A stretch of 64,000 bases of DNA from NCBI GenBank assembly GCA_004794655.1, contig SMMW01000147.1, positions 928,001 to 992,000 of the forward strand. Reading direction: 5' to 3'. Positions 34,613-47,627 of this stretch are shown here, in pieces (the stretch's first letter is position 1; the number at the start of each line of letters is the position of its first letter). Origin of the DNA: Marisa cornuarietis. Taxonomy: Eukaryota > Mollusca > Gastropoda > Architaenioglossa > Ampullariidae. A model generated the notes under the pieces. The model made no database searches. It saw only the letters and a program-made list of their open reading frames with translations, and was not told the DNA's origin. Both the position numbers and the translations under genes were made by a program.

Positions 34613-36119
34613 GCTGTTGGGGTGCTGCGTCATTCTAGCTTGTCATTGCCTCCATGTACCGGCCCAGACAGGTGGTTCAAACATAATTGTAAGTAAACAA
34701 TACTTTGACATCAAGAAATTCCGAGCGGGGAAGTGCGCGGGCGCTTTCAATGTGTAATTTTACGCTTTTTTACGCGCACTCACGCACTTCAGGAAACAAC
34801 AGAATCAACAGGGAACTGTTAATCATAAATACAAACATAATCTATCATAAAAAAGTGGCAGCAGTACAGTTTGATTCATTTGGGAGTCTTGAGAACAAAT
34901 TCATGATCAAACACATGCTTGCTGTTTTGTTTGCAATTATATCACATAATGCGTAACTGTCCTTCTCCGGTAACGGAGACTTGATTGTATTCTTTGTATT
35001 ACATCGCTAGAATACAGGAAAATTTTGTTGTATATAAATGATATAAATTACACAGTAAATCTTATTTAGTTCCTGTCAATGCTGTTCTGATCGATCTTTG
35101 TAAGTTCCTGTTGTTTTTGTGACACGACAAAAAAAAAAATCGAAGGCAGGATAAGTAGGTTTGATTATCACATTGATTATCGAGGATGCACACTGTTTTA
35201 AACAATCTGTAGTATCTTGCGAGAAGAAATTACTCTCTTATTCTCTTTCCTTTTAAATTTATATGTAGACAACGATGCTGGTGGACCTGACACCGGTCCA
35301 AAACAAAGCTATTATGTTTTCCAGGAAGCAAATTAAAAAGCGCTCGCGGTAATGCTATGTGTCAGAGGTTTATTCCCCCGCATGAGCAACCATCCTCCAC
35401 ATCTGTTCACATCTTCGGTTTGCAAAGAAATCTCACTTTTGTAACCTCGAGTTCAAAGTTTCTATCTGACTCATTTCTATAAAGGAAAAGATAGAGTTCA
35501 ATTGAAATTTGCACTAATCACATTATCGAAATTACAACATCCATAAAAAAGGAACTTTATCATATGGCATCACTTGTTGCTTTAAGCGCCAACAAAAATA
35601 CAGTTGTTGCAAGGTTGTTATGCTTAGGTTGTCTGACTGAGCAGATATATTAGGACGGCTCTGTATCCCAAACCAAGAAATCATAAGATTATTACTAATT
35701 TTGAAATGTTTTGTACTTAGAATGAGATGTCTTTTATGTGGTAAGCAGAAGGGTCAGCACGCCCCGCCCCAGTTTACAATGCTTGATGTGGTTGTCACGA
35801 TCAATAAATAACCAGGGGGACCATTTGTCTGTTCCCGTCGATTTACATAATGGAAATTTAGCCGATGCTGTCATCTAGATGATGCCGCTTTTGAACGCAT
35901 TTTCTCCTTATCGCTTTTACCCTTCCCTTCTTCTCACATGTGCTGGACAAACAAAAAATCAGCTTGAAAACACAGATTGCACTGTGTAGGGGGGTCGATC
36001 ACAGCGCCACCTCTTGGTGGTGGTATGATGATTGTATGTCATGTCTTTGGTGTTGAGACCCACCGTTGGTATTTCTCGGTTGTCGTTTCTTCATTTCACG
36101 ATGGTGTACAACAAGCTCG

Positions 36120-36123
<4 letters not shown>
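34613..36123. other. Non-coding stretch in unit 2
   Basis: Duplicate of 23891-25401. Nothing recognised. Confidence 0.5.

Positions 36124-36179
<56 letters not shown>
36124..36179. repeat. (CA)n microsatellite
   Basis: Duplicate of 25402-25457, with the same length. Confidence 0.95.
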
Positions 36180-36180
<1 letters not shown>

Positions 36181-36280
36181 TCAATAAATGTCGGCGCATG
36201 TTAAAGAGTCGATAAACCGACAGCTGTCAACTTACACGACCAGTCCTTACCGATTGCCTGTGTTGCAGGAAAGCAAAACA

Positions 36281-36686
36281 CTAAACTGGAACGTTCCTTG
36301 GTGAGAGGCTGAAGAAGGCGACAAAGTTCAATGTGTAGAGAGGAAGTATTGGAACGCCTGACATTTGTTGGACAGTTAATGTGCACTTTGAGAACTCCTG
36401 CAGAATGAGGACCGTAGTTCTTGTGACTGGCGTATAACTGAGACCAGCAGTAGCTCTCACGACAAAACATCCACACACTCTAGTGGAGCAAGAATCCAAC
36501 TTCCTGCAGGACTGATTTTGTCTGGCCTCCATACAGTTCATTTTCTTCTTTGGCAAGGGAGGCAAGTAGTTGCTGTGTCAACTGCTGGTCCTGGCCACCG
36601 GAAATTGCCTCCTCTTGGGGTAACTTTACCCGAAGTGTTTCGCAGATAACACGAGTATATGCAGGTTCTGAACAACTTGATATCAT
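36281..36686 (-). CDS. Possible coding relic, unrecognised (unit 2)
   Basis: Duplicate of 25559-25964. Same overlapping motif-free frames. Confidence 0.15.
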
Positions 36687-37128
36687 TTGTGGTCTCTTAG
36701 CCTACAGGTTTTGTGGATTTCTCTTTAACGCCATCTGTTTCAGATTTGGTACGAATTGTAATACAGAACCGATACACAAACGTAATGATCACCATCATTA
36801 AAGATTATAGCAAAGCAGCATGAAGCTAAGGACAATCAAAAACGTTTGCATGTCTGCTTTGCTATTGGTATTTCGCTCTTGTGCCTTCGAAGGAAAATGT
36901 ACTCCACTATTTACATTTGTAACACTTGCTGGCTTGTTGACATAGTAAAATAACAGTGAACAGCCTACTTATCTGATGTTCGGCCATGTGGTACAATAGC
37001 TTGCAGCGCAGCACATTCGTCAATACGTTTTTCCACGTTTTGTGAAGAGATGAGGGACAAACAGGTTTCGGTCCCCGCTCCACCCCTCCAGACATCCATG
37101 CACAGCGTGAGCTGCAAAATTGGCAACA

Positions 37129-37560
37129 TTAAAGAGTACCATGCAGGAGGACGAGAAAATTACCAACTTGTAATGTCGTAAACTTTTCTTGGCAATAACT
37201 TGTTATCTTTAACACGTTTTCATTTCCTCTCACCGTGCAGTGTTGAATGTGAACCACGGACCCCTCCAATATTACAGACATGGCTACTGCCATTAGATGC
37301 GGGGTAATCACTACACAAATTTGGCCATCAGGAAGGTTTAATCTTGTCCTCGGCGCTTCGTGGAATTCTGTATTCATATCCGTAAAATTGTAGTACCAAG
37401 AGCGAAGAAAGTGGACCAGACAAGTAGTGTTCACGTCTCCCTGTTGTGTATTCTGCAATCAGAGGTGGATTGCGATATAAAATTTTCAGTCTGTACGATG
37501 CGATGTCTATACAACTCATCCAGGGATGCCGATTGCCAGAACGCAAGGGCAAGCACATAG
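37129..37560 (-). pseudogene. Possible frameshifted coding relic, unrecognised (unit 2)
   Basis: Duplicate of 26407-26838 with the same frame break, so the break predates the duplication. Confidence 0.2.
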
Positions 37561-37981
37561 AAGTGAAAGAAAGCAGTCAACCCGAGATCGGCCTAGTATC
37601 AAACTGGTGACTAGAAATCGATATAGAATTGGGTGTGGTCTGATTGAAGTTTGTGCTTTCCGGCAGTTGGTTAAGTGCATTTCGTTGTACAAACAGCAAA
37701 TACAAAGCTGCCAAATGACGGACAGGACATAGCGAGAAGAGGTAGAGAGAAAACTTTGGGAGCGGTAAATGAATAGAAGGGACTGGGATCTCTTTCATTT
37801 TTGTACATTGTACTGACACCTTTTGGTCTTATTGTGATATCTATTGATATTGTACGGATTTATTTATTACCAGTGTCGTTTCGATTACCAACCTGTGTGT
37901 TCGTTTAATTCCAACTGGTACTCAAACCTGATTACCGAAGAAAACAATAGTTGCAAAGGTCATATATGTCTTTCGTTAGCT

Positions 37982-39434
37982 CAGTCAGTCAGTCGTCCCT
38001 TGCCTGGCACCTGGCGTTGGGGGGAGCACATGGATAGACGCGGCAGCTGATAGGGCCCGCCACTCTTGCCTGTTTTGGGCAATAGTCAGCAGGTCCTGTA
38101 CAGGACGACCAGTCCAGTCTTTGACGTTCGTAAGCCAGTTCTTTCTCTGACCACTGCGGCGTCGGCTACCCTCCAAGGTGCCTTGAAGGATAGTCTTCGA
38201 CAAGGTGTCGTGCCGGGTTACATGGCCAAAGAAGACGAGCTTACGTCGCTTGACTGTTGATAGTAGAGGTTCCTGGTGTCCTACCAGTGTGGCCATCTTG
38301 TTTCTTACAAAGTCGTTGGTTTTGTGTTCTTTGTATGAGATCCGGAGCAGCCTCCTCAGACACTTGTGCTCGAATGCCTGGATTCTCCTTTCTGTTTCGG
38401 CGAGTAGAGTCCACGTGTCGCATCCGTAGAGCAGGATCGGCACTACCAGGGATTTGTATAGCCTGTACTTGGTAGTGAACCTTATCTTGTGGCTATGCCA
38501 GATCCTATCTAGCCTAGCCATTGCTGCTGTTGCTGTTGCGATCCTGATGCGGATATCTTGCGTGGAGCTGCCGTCCTTGGAGAGAGTGGCTCCCAAGTAC
38601 TTGAAGCTACTTACCTCTTCGAGCTGTACCCCGTTCATATAGATCTCTGCTTTGCCGTTGCCATTGATCATAACTTTGCTCTTTTCTGTGCTGGTCTCCA
38701 TTCCATACGCGTTTGAGCTGTCTGTCAGTCTGTTGGTGAGGTCTTGCAGTTCCTTGTTTGTACCTGCTAACAGATCTATATCATCTGCAAAGCGTAGGTT
38801 GCAGATTGGTCTTCCACCGATTGAAATGGAAGTATGGTGGTCATGAAGAGCTTCAAGCATGATGTTCTCCAAGAATATATTAAACAACACGGGTGATAGG
38901 GGACATCCTTGACGTACCCCTACTGTGGTACGAAAGTAAGCTCCTATTTGGTTGTTAAGCAAAACTGTACTCGTTGAGCTGTTATACAGCGCTTCAACAA
39001 CCTGGACGAGCCCTTCTTCAATGTTGAATTTCCGCATCACATGCCATAGCCCCTCGTGCCGGACTCTGTCAAATGCCTTCTTAAAGTCAATGAAGTTGTG
39101 GTAAAGGTCCCGCTGATGCTGCAGATGCTTTTCTATAAGAAGACGACAGTTGAAGATCTGCTCAACTGTGCTTCTACGTGGTCTGAAGCCAGCCTGTTCT
39201 TCTGCTAGCAGCTCTTCTGCTGTGGTTCTGATGCGGTTTTGTATGACCTTCAGCATGACTTTGCTTGGGTGACTGATAAGGCTTATTGTTCTGTAGTTCT
39301 GACACTGTTTGCTGTTTCCTTTCTTTGGGAGGGGAATGATTAGTGACTGCGTCCATTCTCTGGGCCATTCCTTGCACTCCCAGACTCTTTGGCACAGAAC
39401 AGTTAGGGCTTTTGTAGTTGCTTCCCCAGCTAGC
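37982..39434 (-). mobile_element. 5'-truncated RTE-like LINE (family B), unit 2
   Basis: Duplicate of 27260-28712 including the flanking 10-bp TTCGTTAGCT repeats (37972-37981 and 39435-39444). Shared flanks show that it was copied by the segmental duplication and did not insert independently. Confidence 0.92.
37985..39433 (-). CDS. RTE-like reverse transcriptase, partial ORF (unit 2)
   Basis: The same 482-codon frame as in unit 1 with motifs A, B and FADD intact. One missense change is seen: Trp66 (counted from the Met at 39256) is Arg here, three residues after the catalytic-motif Asp63 (CGG for TGG at 39059-39061). A second substitution (39239) lies in the sixth codon from that Met and is silent in this frame. 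Trp is usual in the FDRVWH context, so the unit-1 sequence is probably ancestral. Confidence 0.9.
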   Translation of the reverse strand, partial: LAGEATTKALTVLCQRVWECKEWPREWTQSLIIPLPKKGNSKQCQNYRTISLISHPSKVMLKVIQNRIRTTAEELLAEEQAGFRPRRSTVEQIFNCRLLIEKHLQHQRDLYHNFIDFKKAFDRVRHEGLWHVMRKFNIEEGLVQVVEALYNSSTSTVLLNNQIGAYFRTTVGVRQGCPLSPVLFNIFLENIMLEALHDHHTSISIGGRPICNLRFADDIDLLAGTNKELQDLTNRLTDSSNAYGMETSTEKSKVMINGNGKAEIYMNGVQLEEVSSFKYLGATLSKDGSSTQDIRIRIATATAAMARLDRIWHSHKIRFTTKYRLYKSLVVPILLYGCDTWTLLAETERRIQAFEHKCLRRLLRISYKEHKTNDFVRNKMATLVGHQEPLLSTVKRRKLVFFGHVTRHDTLSKTILQGTLEGSRRRSGQRKNWLTNVKDWTGRPVQDLLTIAQNRQEWRALSAAASIHVLPPTPGARQGTTD

Positions 39435-39579
39435 TTCGTTAGCTAAAGTGGAATTATAATATTGATAGTTATAATATTTTTGATAGTTATGAGTCCAACT
39501 TAGAATGAACTTTGTATGAAGCTTTCAACTTGTCTTTACTATTTTCGTTTTCTTCAATACTCACTTTTACAGACACTGT

Positions 39580-40123
39580 CAACATATTGTTCGACAAGGA
39601 GGACAAAACAAAAAAGCAACCAAGCACAAAAATAATAAAAATATTAATAACAGCAACAACAAAAGCAGCAGAGTAGCCACTTGTTTTGTGTGAACATGTT
39701 TTATCAGTCTGGATCAGTTTCAGCGCTAAGGCTTTCAGTGAACATTACAATCTTACCAGGGCAAAACAATGGACGAAGAGATTTGTTTTTCTGAAAATGC
39801 GCAACAGTGTCAGAGGCTCAAAATTTAAAGAGCACCCAATCGTGCGGTTCGGTCCGTAGACATGTTCGGGGCAAATTGTGTGCCGCCAGCAGTATTAGTG
39901 TCCCTTTCAGGAGACAGCCTACAGGGCTAGCAAAAAAGCTCACCCACTAGGCAGTCAGCTATGATTTCACGCACACGAGCAAATGCTCTTAGAGTATTGT
40001 ATGCATTTATGCACGCTCCTGTAAATTTGATGTGTTCAGATAAGCTTCTTTTGCTCTTTAATTCACCAGGTATGGTAGAACATTCGATAAATATTGTATC
40101 TAACAATATTTTTATCAAACGCA
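39580..40123. other. Non-coding stretch, nothing recognised
   Basis: Unique sequence to the right of the duplication. There is a CAACAA-rich patch near 39645-39672, and short frames only. Confidence 0.5.
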
Positions 40124-40124
40124 C

Positions 40125-40160
<36 letters not shown>
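40124..40160. repeat. (GTCT)n microsatellite
   Basis: About nine GTCT units, 45 bp before a much longer CTAT tract. Confidence 0.95.
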
Positions 40161-40162
<2 letters not shown>

Positions 40163-40205
40163 TGGTTATTCTGTTACATTCGTAAATAAAGAGTTGTCAT
40201 TTTCA

Positions 40206-40354
<149 letters not shown>

Positions 40355-43300
40355 GTGTGCATATGCGCACTTTTTATGTATGCAAATATGTATGTAAAGG
40401 TGATTATCCTTCAGTTTGTTAAAGCTCATGCGTGATTGTCTGCATTTAGTCAGTCTGCCGTCTGTGCTGCAGATTGCAGGGGCCCAGGTAAGCTGCGCTT
40501 CCCGCTGTCTGCACGTGCAGCCAAAATGGCGTTGCAGTCACGCAAGAGTTCGCACAGAACGCGCCCCACGCAGTATGAGGTCAGACTTAACAACTGTCAG
40601 CTGTGTGTCGCTTCCTACAAACATAAAGAGACCCCCTGTGCCGTGCCACGGAATAAGCTATTCCATTATCCTTTGATCCTTTTTCTATGTATCTTAAATA
40701 GGCGAGCTCACCACTGCACGTCTGTGACTTTGCCTTTAAAAAAATTAATTTCGAGTAGGTCAAATATACCTTGAGGGAGGGGAGGGTGGAGAGCGAGAAG
40801 AAGGGAGAGGGAAATTACGAGAGTATAAGAGGGGCTTACTTTCTTAGAGTACATTTAGAATACGTGTACATTAGAATTGTTTCAGTAAAGACACAGGAAC
40901 CTTAACTTTAACGATTTTTCCAAAACGTATTTACCCTTTTCCCTCTTAACTGTGACATACATTTTCGTTCAGAGGAAGTAAGACTGCAGTTCTAGTCAGA
41001 AGAAGTCAGGTTCATCCTAACAAAGACCGAGGTTCTGTGGCAGTCGTCAGAAGAAGTCATGCAACATAATAGCTTGCTACCTCTCCTTTTGGTGAGACAG
41101 GAAAAGCTTTTAGAGCGTCTAGCTCTGTTCTCGAAGGATTTGCGCTTATCAAAAAAAACAAAAAGCATTAAGCCTGGCGAATTTAAGAGTACTCCCTTCG
41201 CCCTTTAACGCAACAAAGTCTCAACAAAGTCTGTAAAACTTTCTCTCTCCTTCCTACGATTAAGTAGTCTCGCGTCAAAACTCCTGTGAAGCTGTGCCTA
41301 TGTGCTCAAAGTGAGATTAAATCTTGTCTCCGGATACTAATTTTGAGTGTGTAGCTCCGGCAGTCTTATCTGTGCCCCCTGGTGCCTCTAGTGGGCCGTA
41401 GGTATGTAAACTAGAGGCAGACACAGACCTCGAAGGTCACCAGATAACTGAGTGCAAATATTTACATTTGTGAAGGACAGCTGGATCTGACCACACGATC
41501 CAAAAAGTTCCCAAGAGACCAATCACACGCCAAACACTTGATGTTTTTAGGGACTTGTGACTAGAGAAAGCGAAGTTGTAGACAGCTCTCAACCAGTGGT
41601 CCTCCGTGCTTCACTTTTGTTTATTGTCGGAAGCTTCTGTCTCTTGCCTCATGTTCTCTGCTGGTCTTATCTCAATGAGGAACAGCTTGGGATGGAGGGT
41701 GGCAAAACTCAAACTTACCCTTCTTTTTCACTTCTATTGAATTATTTCTTTAGAAGTTTCAGTTAAGCCAGGAACTTAATGTCGGAAGCCCATTTTGTGT
41801 TAGACGCCTTGCTGCGTGTGCTTAAGTGCCTCTTCTCTCCCCATCCATTTATTATTTCCCGTAATTCTCTGGATTTATTCAAGAGCACAGTGTCTCTAAG
41901 GACAAGGTCTATGTAGTTAAATTAAACTCTGTTACTGCTGCATTTTGTTGGCATAAAAGTTTTTGTGGGTTTTTACCTGATAGTCAAAGCAATGGACACA
42001 TGAACAGTGTGATCACTCATCCATAAACGCACCTGTGCCTGTCGAGCTATTCAACAAAGATTAATTGAAATTATGGCCATAGACATCGGTGGGTTACTTT
42101 TCATCGACATTCAAAGGTTAACACTACTCTTAAAGGCAGTTGGGAGTTATTGTTTTATGCCGAATCAGCAGCGTGGGGCATAGCTGTCTATCAAAATCTG
42201 TGCCGCAACTGGTTGAAGGAATCCAAGAGTTTCAGTTATTTTTTATACGGCATGACAACGCTTTACTAACTCCTCTTTAAAATGAAGAATTGATCATCGA
42301 AGGAAAAAGTTTAGAATTTAAGTTTCGCTTTTTTTTCCTTTTTTGTAATCCTATCCTGCAATACATGTTATCGACTGAAATCCCGCTGCGCTGTGGAGCG
42401 GAAGGATGTGTTGTTGACAGCAGCGAATAGGCCACATGCCAAAGTATATCTCCCTTTTGTTTCCTGTCACGCTAAAGTTCACCGTTCTCCCGTGGAGTGA
42501 CATCGTCTGACCACGCAACGTCTGAACTCAGCAGTGGTAGAGAAAGGTTATCATCAACCGTAGACATGTCCTTATCACCAAACGTCGGACTTGATAAGAC
42601 ACGACAGTTGTCCGCCATGACACCATCCTAGGTTGCTGCGTGGTTAGCTTCCACGAAATGTGCTCGCTCATTACTGTGATTTCGCTCATCAGCAGCGATG
42701 AGTGTATAAGGTATAATTTCTGTCCTCATCTGTAGAGACAAGAAGTTCAACTCTTAACGAACTGCGGGACTCATCTCATGTGAGCCAGCAAGTCACAGCG
42801 TCTGCTTGAGATATTAAGCACGCCCGTTTTTTTAAATTGATGAGATTTGGCTCACGTAGCCCAAATTGATGTGAACTTTAAATGAAAACCTACTTTTTCT
42901 TTCAACTTGAATTGTTTCTAATACTTTTGATAGATGTGTAGATATGCTGTTAACTCTATAATGCTTTCTCTTTGTTGACAGTTTCTAACGTGCGCACATC
43001 ACAATCAGACCACCTGTAGCCTCGCGCCGAACGCATGACTTCTTGGTAATTATGTATTACAAGAACAGGCTAGGGGTGAACAGCTATTCACCCATTTATA
43101 TCTATTACTCTACAATTTATTGTCTGGCCACTGTGCTAACAGTATGTGCATATTGTATCTGGAACGAGTTCAGAAGTCAAGAGGGTTAAATCATGTTTAT
43201 TCCTTGGGTAAACTGCTTCAAAATATATGTCAGTGGATACATGGTGCACTGCAGGCAGGCAGGCTATAGCGCTCTCCGTTTTGAGGTGGAAGTAGTCCTT

Positions 43301-44445
43301 CTTGGTGATCATTACACTACATCGTGAGGTAGGTCTTCGCAAGAAAAAGTGGGAAAGAAACAGCAGCTTTTATGTTCTTTAAAAAAGTCTTAATAGAAAG
43401 TTTTTTGGGCAAACTCCATTACAGATTCCATAAAAATCATAGGACGGGCATATGCACAAAATAAATGAGGTAAGAAAAAAGTTTCCAATGGACGCACTGA
43501 TTTGACCGCTGCGGCTACCGCCAAAGTTCGCACGCACGTTGAGGGTTCATCTCTCGTGCACATAGATTAACGTCTCAAACTCCCCTACACTGTGCGCCAG
43601 GCAGGTTTCAAAAACACATACGTCACTCTAAGGGGAAAATATTCGATAGCCAACCATAAACGGGTGACCTTCCCCGAGAATAAATAATTCATTTCGTCCA
43701 AAGGAAACGTGTCCTACAGAAAACATCTACACCATCGCTCGGCAAAACTTGTAGGAGGGAGAGACGCTAGCGAAGAACTTTGTAATAACATCCTGCCCTT
43801 CGTATTACCGGTATGTGTTTGCTATTGCTTTGAGCAAAACAGACATTTAACGTCCTCGCCAGCTAGCAAGTTCATCGAGTTCAGTCCATCTGGTCATCAT
43901 TATATTTATTTAAAATAAAAACTTTAAAATTAATTCATTTCGTATTGGTTCAGATAAGGTGTGGGAGTTTGATTTTCCTTTCTTATGTTGACATTATTCT
44001 CATTATGATTGTAAACGTTCCTCTTAATTTGTTTGGAAAAAGTTCACAAGATTCATTTCCGACAACGAATGGGTTCACAAAATTGCGCGTTTGTTAGGGC
44101 CCCCCTTATCATTGGATGGTCTGCGTGGTTTCTTCACTGAGCTCCTTTGTCTACTTGCTGCATGGGTCAGAGGTCAACAAAGAAAACCCTGCTTGCCATC
44201 GCACAGTTTCCTGAAATGAATTCATATACTAGACATGCAGTTTGGATCAGTGCAGAGCAAGGATGAGTAATGGCGATGCATTTTACTGGGTTCGTAATTT
44301 AGGACGAAACAATTCTTCACCGTTGACCATGCATACTTGTCCTTTTTCATGCACTTTATCTTCCCAGCAGTATTTAGTGCGGAATGCTGAACCGTGTGCT
44401 TACAATTTTCACTTTCTTGCTGACATGATGTTGGACATCGTCTGT

Positions 44446-44446
<1 letters not shown>
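40355..44446. other. Non-coding stretch, nothing recognised
   Basis: 4 kb without a recognised gene or element. The longest plus-strand frame (40436-40774, 112 codons) has no motif. A GTAAGC donor-like site lies at about 40488, but no gene model is supported. A GGCAGGCAGGCAGG patch occurs near 43253. Confidence 0.45.
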
Positions 44447-44499
<53 letters not shown>

Positions 44500-44508
44500 C
44501 TCTCTCTT
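44447..44508. repeat. Compound (AC)n(TC)n microsatellite
   Basis: About 25 AC units followed by a short TC run. Confidence 0.95.
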
Positions 44509-46019
44509 TCACTCTCAGTCGCTCACGCACACATACAGATGTACACGCACACAAAATTGCATGCTTACAGACCGACAGACAGGAGAATAAGCATCTCAAA
44601 AAATAGCAACGAAAGAAGACTGGGTAGTAACCCTCGTCTCTCTATGTAGAACATGTCGAACTCTCGTCTTTGTTTCGCGAACTTTATTGACATTTTACTC
44701 TAAAGAAATATCTTTTGATGTCACCAGTCTGCGTGCTTCCAAAGATTTATTACATTGAAAGGACAGACAACTCCATCCCCTTCTTTGTAGTTCAACTTCC
44801 GAACAGGCGAGTGACCTGCTTTTTATGTATGATATACACAAAAAATAAATAAATGCCTTTTAGATTAGATAGACAAGATTAGTCATTATTCAAATTAAGT
44901 AGCCATTGTATTTTAGAAAGCAGATGGGACCAACTTGTCACTGCAGGCAGAAACTGGCTGCGTATTTGATGTCAGACAAGAGTGCAGCTTGTAAAGACGA
45001 TCAGCGAGAAACTTCACCAGAGGTCGATGTTCGTAAAAACATAAATTGTAAAGGCAGGCAGAACACGGCTGCTTAGAGTCCTTGCCCCTGATTACTGTCT
45101 GAATGCATATATGTAGATGTGTACGTTCGTGTGTGTGTGTGGGTGGGTGGGTGGGTGGGTGTGTGAGAGAGAGAGAAATAGAGTTAGTGTTTGTACGTGT
45201 GTGTTGAAAAACACTGAAAGAGAGACAAAACAAGACAAGACAACAAAAAAATTACTTTATCGTTTAAAATTCTTTTGGAAAGCATTGAAAGGAAAACATA
45301 GAACACGTGAACATAAGTAGGTAAAGAACAAATGGAGGCACACTCATCTACGTTTTCTAGTCTGCTGATACGGCGTCAACACAATTCCTGACTGTAAAAT
45401 AAAAGACTTTCAAATTTCATGCAAGGGGAAATGATAGCTTTACTTCTGAAAGTGACAAAGAATATGGAAATGATGGATTTCTAAGCTTTAGCCGAGTCGT
45501 GGCTTCGGCAGACATTCCGGAAGTGCGCAGCATGATTCTGAAGTTATGATTCAATGAAGCGGAAAGACAGATTGAAGCCACTTTGTCCTTCTTATGTTCT
45601 TTTACAATGCCGACTTACCTTCCTCTCAACCAGGTGGACAGTCACAGACTGTCCGGAGCCAGTTGTCTAGAGCCCTGACTCCTGTTGCCCGAGGTTCGGC
45701 TGCATTTGTGCTGGTGACAGATATCTTTCTGGTTGGGCATTGTGTGGCTTTGAAGAGAATAAGGGGTGAAAATGTCAAACTTTACCATTTGCGACTTCGC
45801 CGACAGAAGAGCTTGGTAACGAGCGTCCTTCGTCTTGGCTCCACATCGAGACATTCGGAGATCCATACTCAGCGGAAAAAATTCCAAAAGAGTTACTGTT
45901 ATTGCCTTATAGGCTTTTCGTTTAGCGTCAAAACCCACAACGTGGCCATAAACAGTTCTAAGACACCTTTTTAATAAACCATTAAGTACTGTGGCATATT
46001 TTGCATGGGAACAGCTCAT
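44509..46019. other. Non-coding stretch
   Basis: GTGG/GT/GA low-complexity at 45130-45176. Two motif-free frames of 125-126 codons overlap on opposite strands at 45594-46019, so neither is called a gene. Confidence 0.45.
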
Positions 46020-46570
46020 GTATGTTTTTGTGTTGTCGCGGCTCTACTCGTCGAGCTCCCTAATCGAATACGGAACAAACTTGAAAGGGATCAGAATAAT
46101 GCCGCTCGTAATGTCTCCCGTACCCGAAAGCAGGCATTAGTACAACCCTCCTCTGAGCTCACATCGCCAGACTGTGCTACCGTCGTCTTCACCGTCTCCC
46201 TCAGCATATCTGTCTGATCTACTGACGCCTTTCCATCCGAATCGGTCTCTTCGGTCTGCTTGTTGTGCCCTCTTCTCTGTGCAAGGCATCAGAAGGGAGA
46301 AATTTGGCAGACGCTCCTTTTCCTTCTTTGACCCCACCGCTTGGAAGTCTCTGACCCTTTCTCTTCGGACTGTGTCTACGTTCGAAGCTTATAAGTTCGG
46401 CCTAAAAACTCACCTCTTTTTTGAAATATATATCTTGAATAATCATGCGAACTCTTACGATCACGTCTTAGTTTTTAATCTTCATCCTCTACAAACTGTG
46501 ATAGCCACCTCGATGTGTCATGTGGGGTTAAACACTATCTTAAATAACTGGCTCATGATGTGAATTAAAT
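46020..46570 (+). mobile_element. L2/CR1-like LINE fragment, C-terminal region
   Basis: The plus-strand translation in shifting frames shows the post-RT region of an L2/CR1-type LINE. NNAARNVSRTRK (46095-46130) is followed in another frame by AYLSDLLTPFHPNRSLRSA (46206-46262), then RRSFSFFDPTAWKSL and TFEAYKFGLKTHLF (46310-46415), which closes such ORFs. At least one frameshift is present. The catalytic RT is absent. It resembles the fragment at 51050-51370 at the DNA level (AACTTGAAAGGGAT/TTCRGATAATGCC region). Confidence 0.75.
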
Positions 46571-46788
46571 TAATTTGCCAGACCATTTTCCAATGTAGAC
46601 GGGCTATAAATATATCAGTTTTCTCATTTCGACCTGACTCTGGCTTGTGTTAACTATTACTTATGCTTCCGGTCTTAATCCGGGTGCCATGTGCCTGGAA
46701 TTTAATGGAGATGGTCTGTAGTTGACCGACGTTTAGAACAGGGAGAATCTGTTACAATAAGCCGAAGGCAGCGTGACATGCACTCCTG

Positions 46789-47057
46789 CAGGGCCAGTTG
46801 CACAACACGTTTCTAAACCTTAAAACTGCTATAAAGAAGCGAAATCTCTTCTTAGCTATTTTGACGCATTGCACAAGAACATACAAAGAATTGTACTGAC
46901 AGGACGGAAAGCCAGACTTAAACAACTTTATCTTACTTAAAGCAGTTTGAGTTTTAAAAATTCTAAAATTATGGTGTGCACTTTAAACTAATTATCTAAA
47001 AAGAGTTCAAGCCTAAAAGTGTTTAAAATTAGAAATGGGTTGTGCAACTGGCCCCTG
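46789..47057 (+). mobile_element. MITE copy 3
   Basis: A 269-bp copy with both termini well kept: left CAGGGCCAGTTGCACAACA, right GGTTGTGCAACTGGCCCCTG. Same orientation and internal sequence as copies 1 and 2. Confidence 0.87.
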
Positions 47058-47547
47058 ACCTGTTCCATATGTTTAGTATTGAGTGCCTGTAATTAATCCG
47101 CTTTTCAGCTGAGGTCACAAACAGTATCAAACGCTCTGAGATATTTAGTGGGATTGTTCTCGGGCGGCTTAGTGAGAAGGTTAAAGTTAGATTTAAAAAA
47201 ACAGATTTTGTACTCTAGTCACGTCTAGCACGGTCTGAAATTCTTCTACGGGAAACAGAAAATTAAGTATAATTTGTGAGGGATGAAATTAAAAGATAAC
47301 CTTTGCTCTAAGCACTCACGTCTGCAAGAAAACAAAAGTTTTTAAAGATTATTTTAAAGTTATTTTGCACAATTTCTGATGATGGGGACATTCACTTACA
47401 AGCCTCTGACGTTAGAAGTTGATGCTTGTTCTCTTTCCTTTCTTCCTTTTCACTTTTTTCCTAATACTTGGTGATTTTTCCCATACAGGGCAGACAAGCA
47501 CTGGAAAGAAAATAAAATTATGTTTTTCTTTATCACAGAGGCCCCCC

Positions 47548-47549
<2 letters not shown>
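47058..47549. other. Non-coding stretch, nothing recognised
   Basis: AT-rich with short frames only. Confidence 0.5.

Positions 47550-47624
<75 letters not shown>
47550..47624. repeat. (GT)n microsatellite
   Basis: About 37 perfect GT units. Its right flank (to 47686) resembles the right flank of the GT tract at 61422-61442. Confidence 0.97.

Positions 47625-47627
<3 letters not shown>

Larger units (their letters stand above)
28858..39579. repeat. 10.7-kb tandem duplication, unit 2
   Basis: The second head-to-tail copy of 18137-28857, in the same order and orientation throughout. It begins mid-way through the broken LINE with TGAGCAGCAC and ends at CACTGT before unique sequence (CAACATATTG). 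Confidence 0.95.

Noticed and set aside
18137..39579. The 10.7-kb repeats as LTRs or terminal repeats of a giant mobile element
   Set aside because: The units are adjacent with no intervening body, have no terminal motif, and start inside an unrelated broken LINE. A plain tandem duplication explains them.
45594..46019. Overlapping 126- and 125-codon frames on opposite strands
   Set aside because: No motif on either strand and mutual overlap. Best explained as chance openness beside a LINE fragment.
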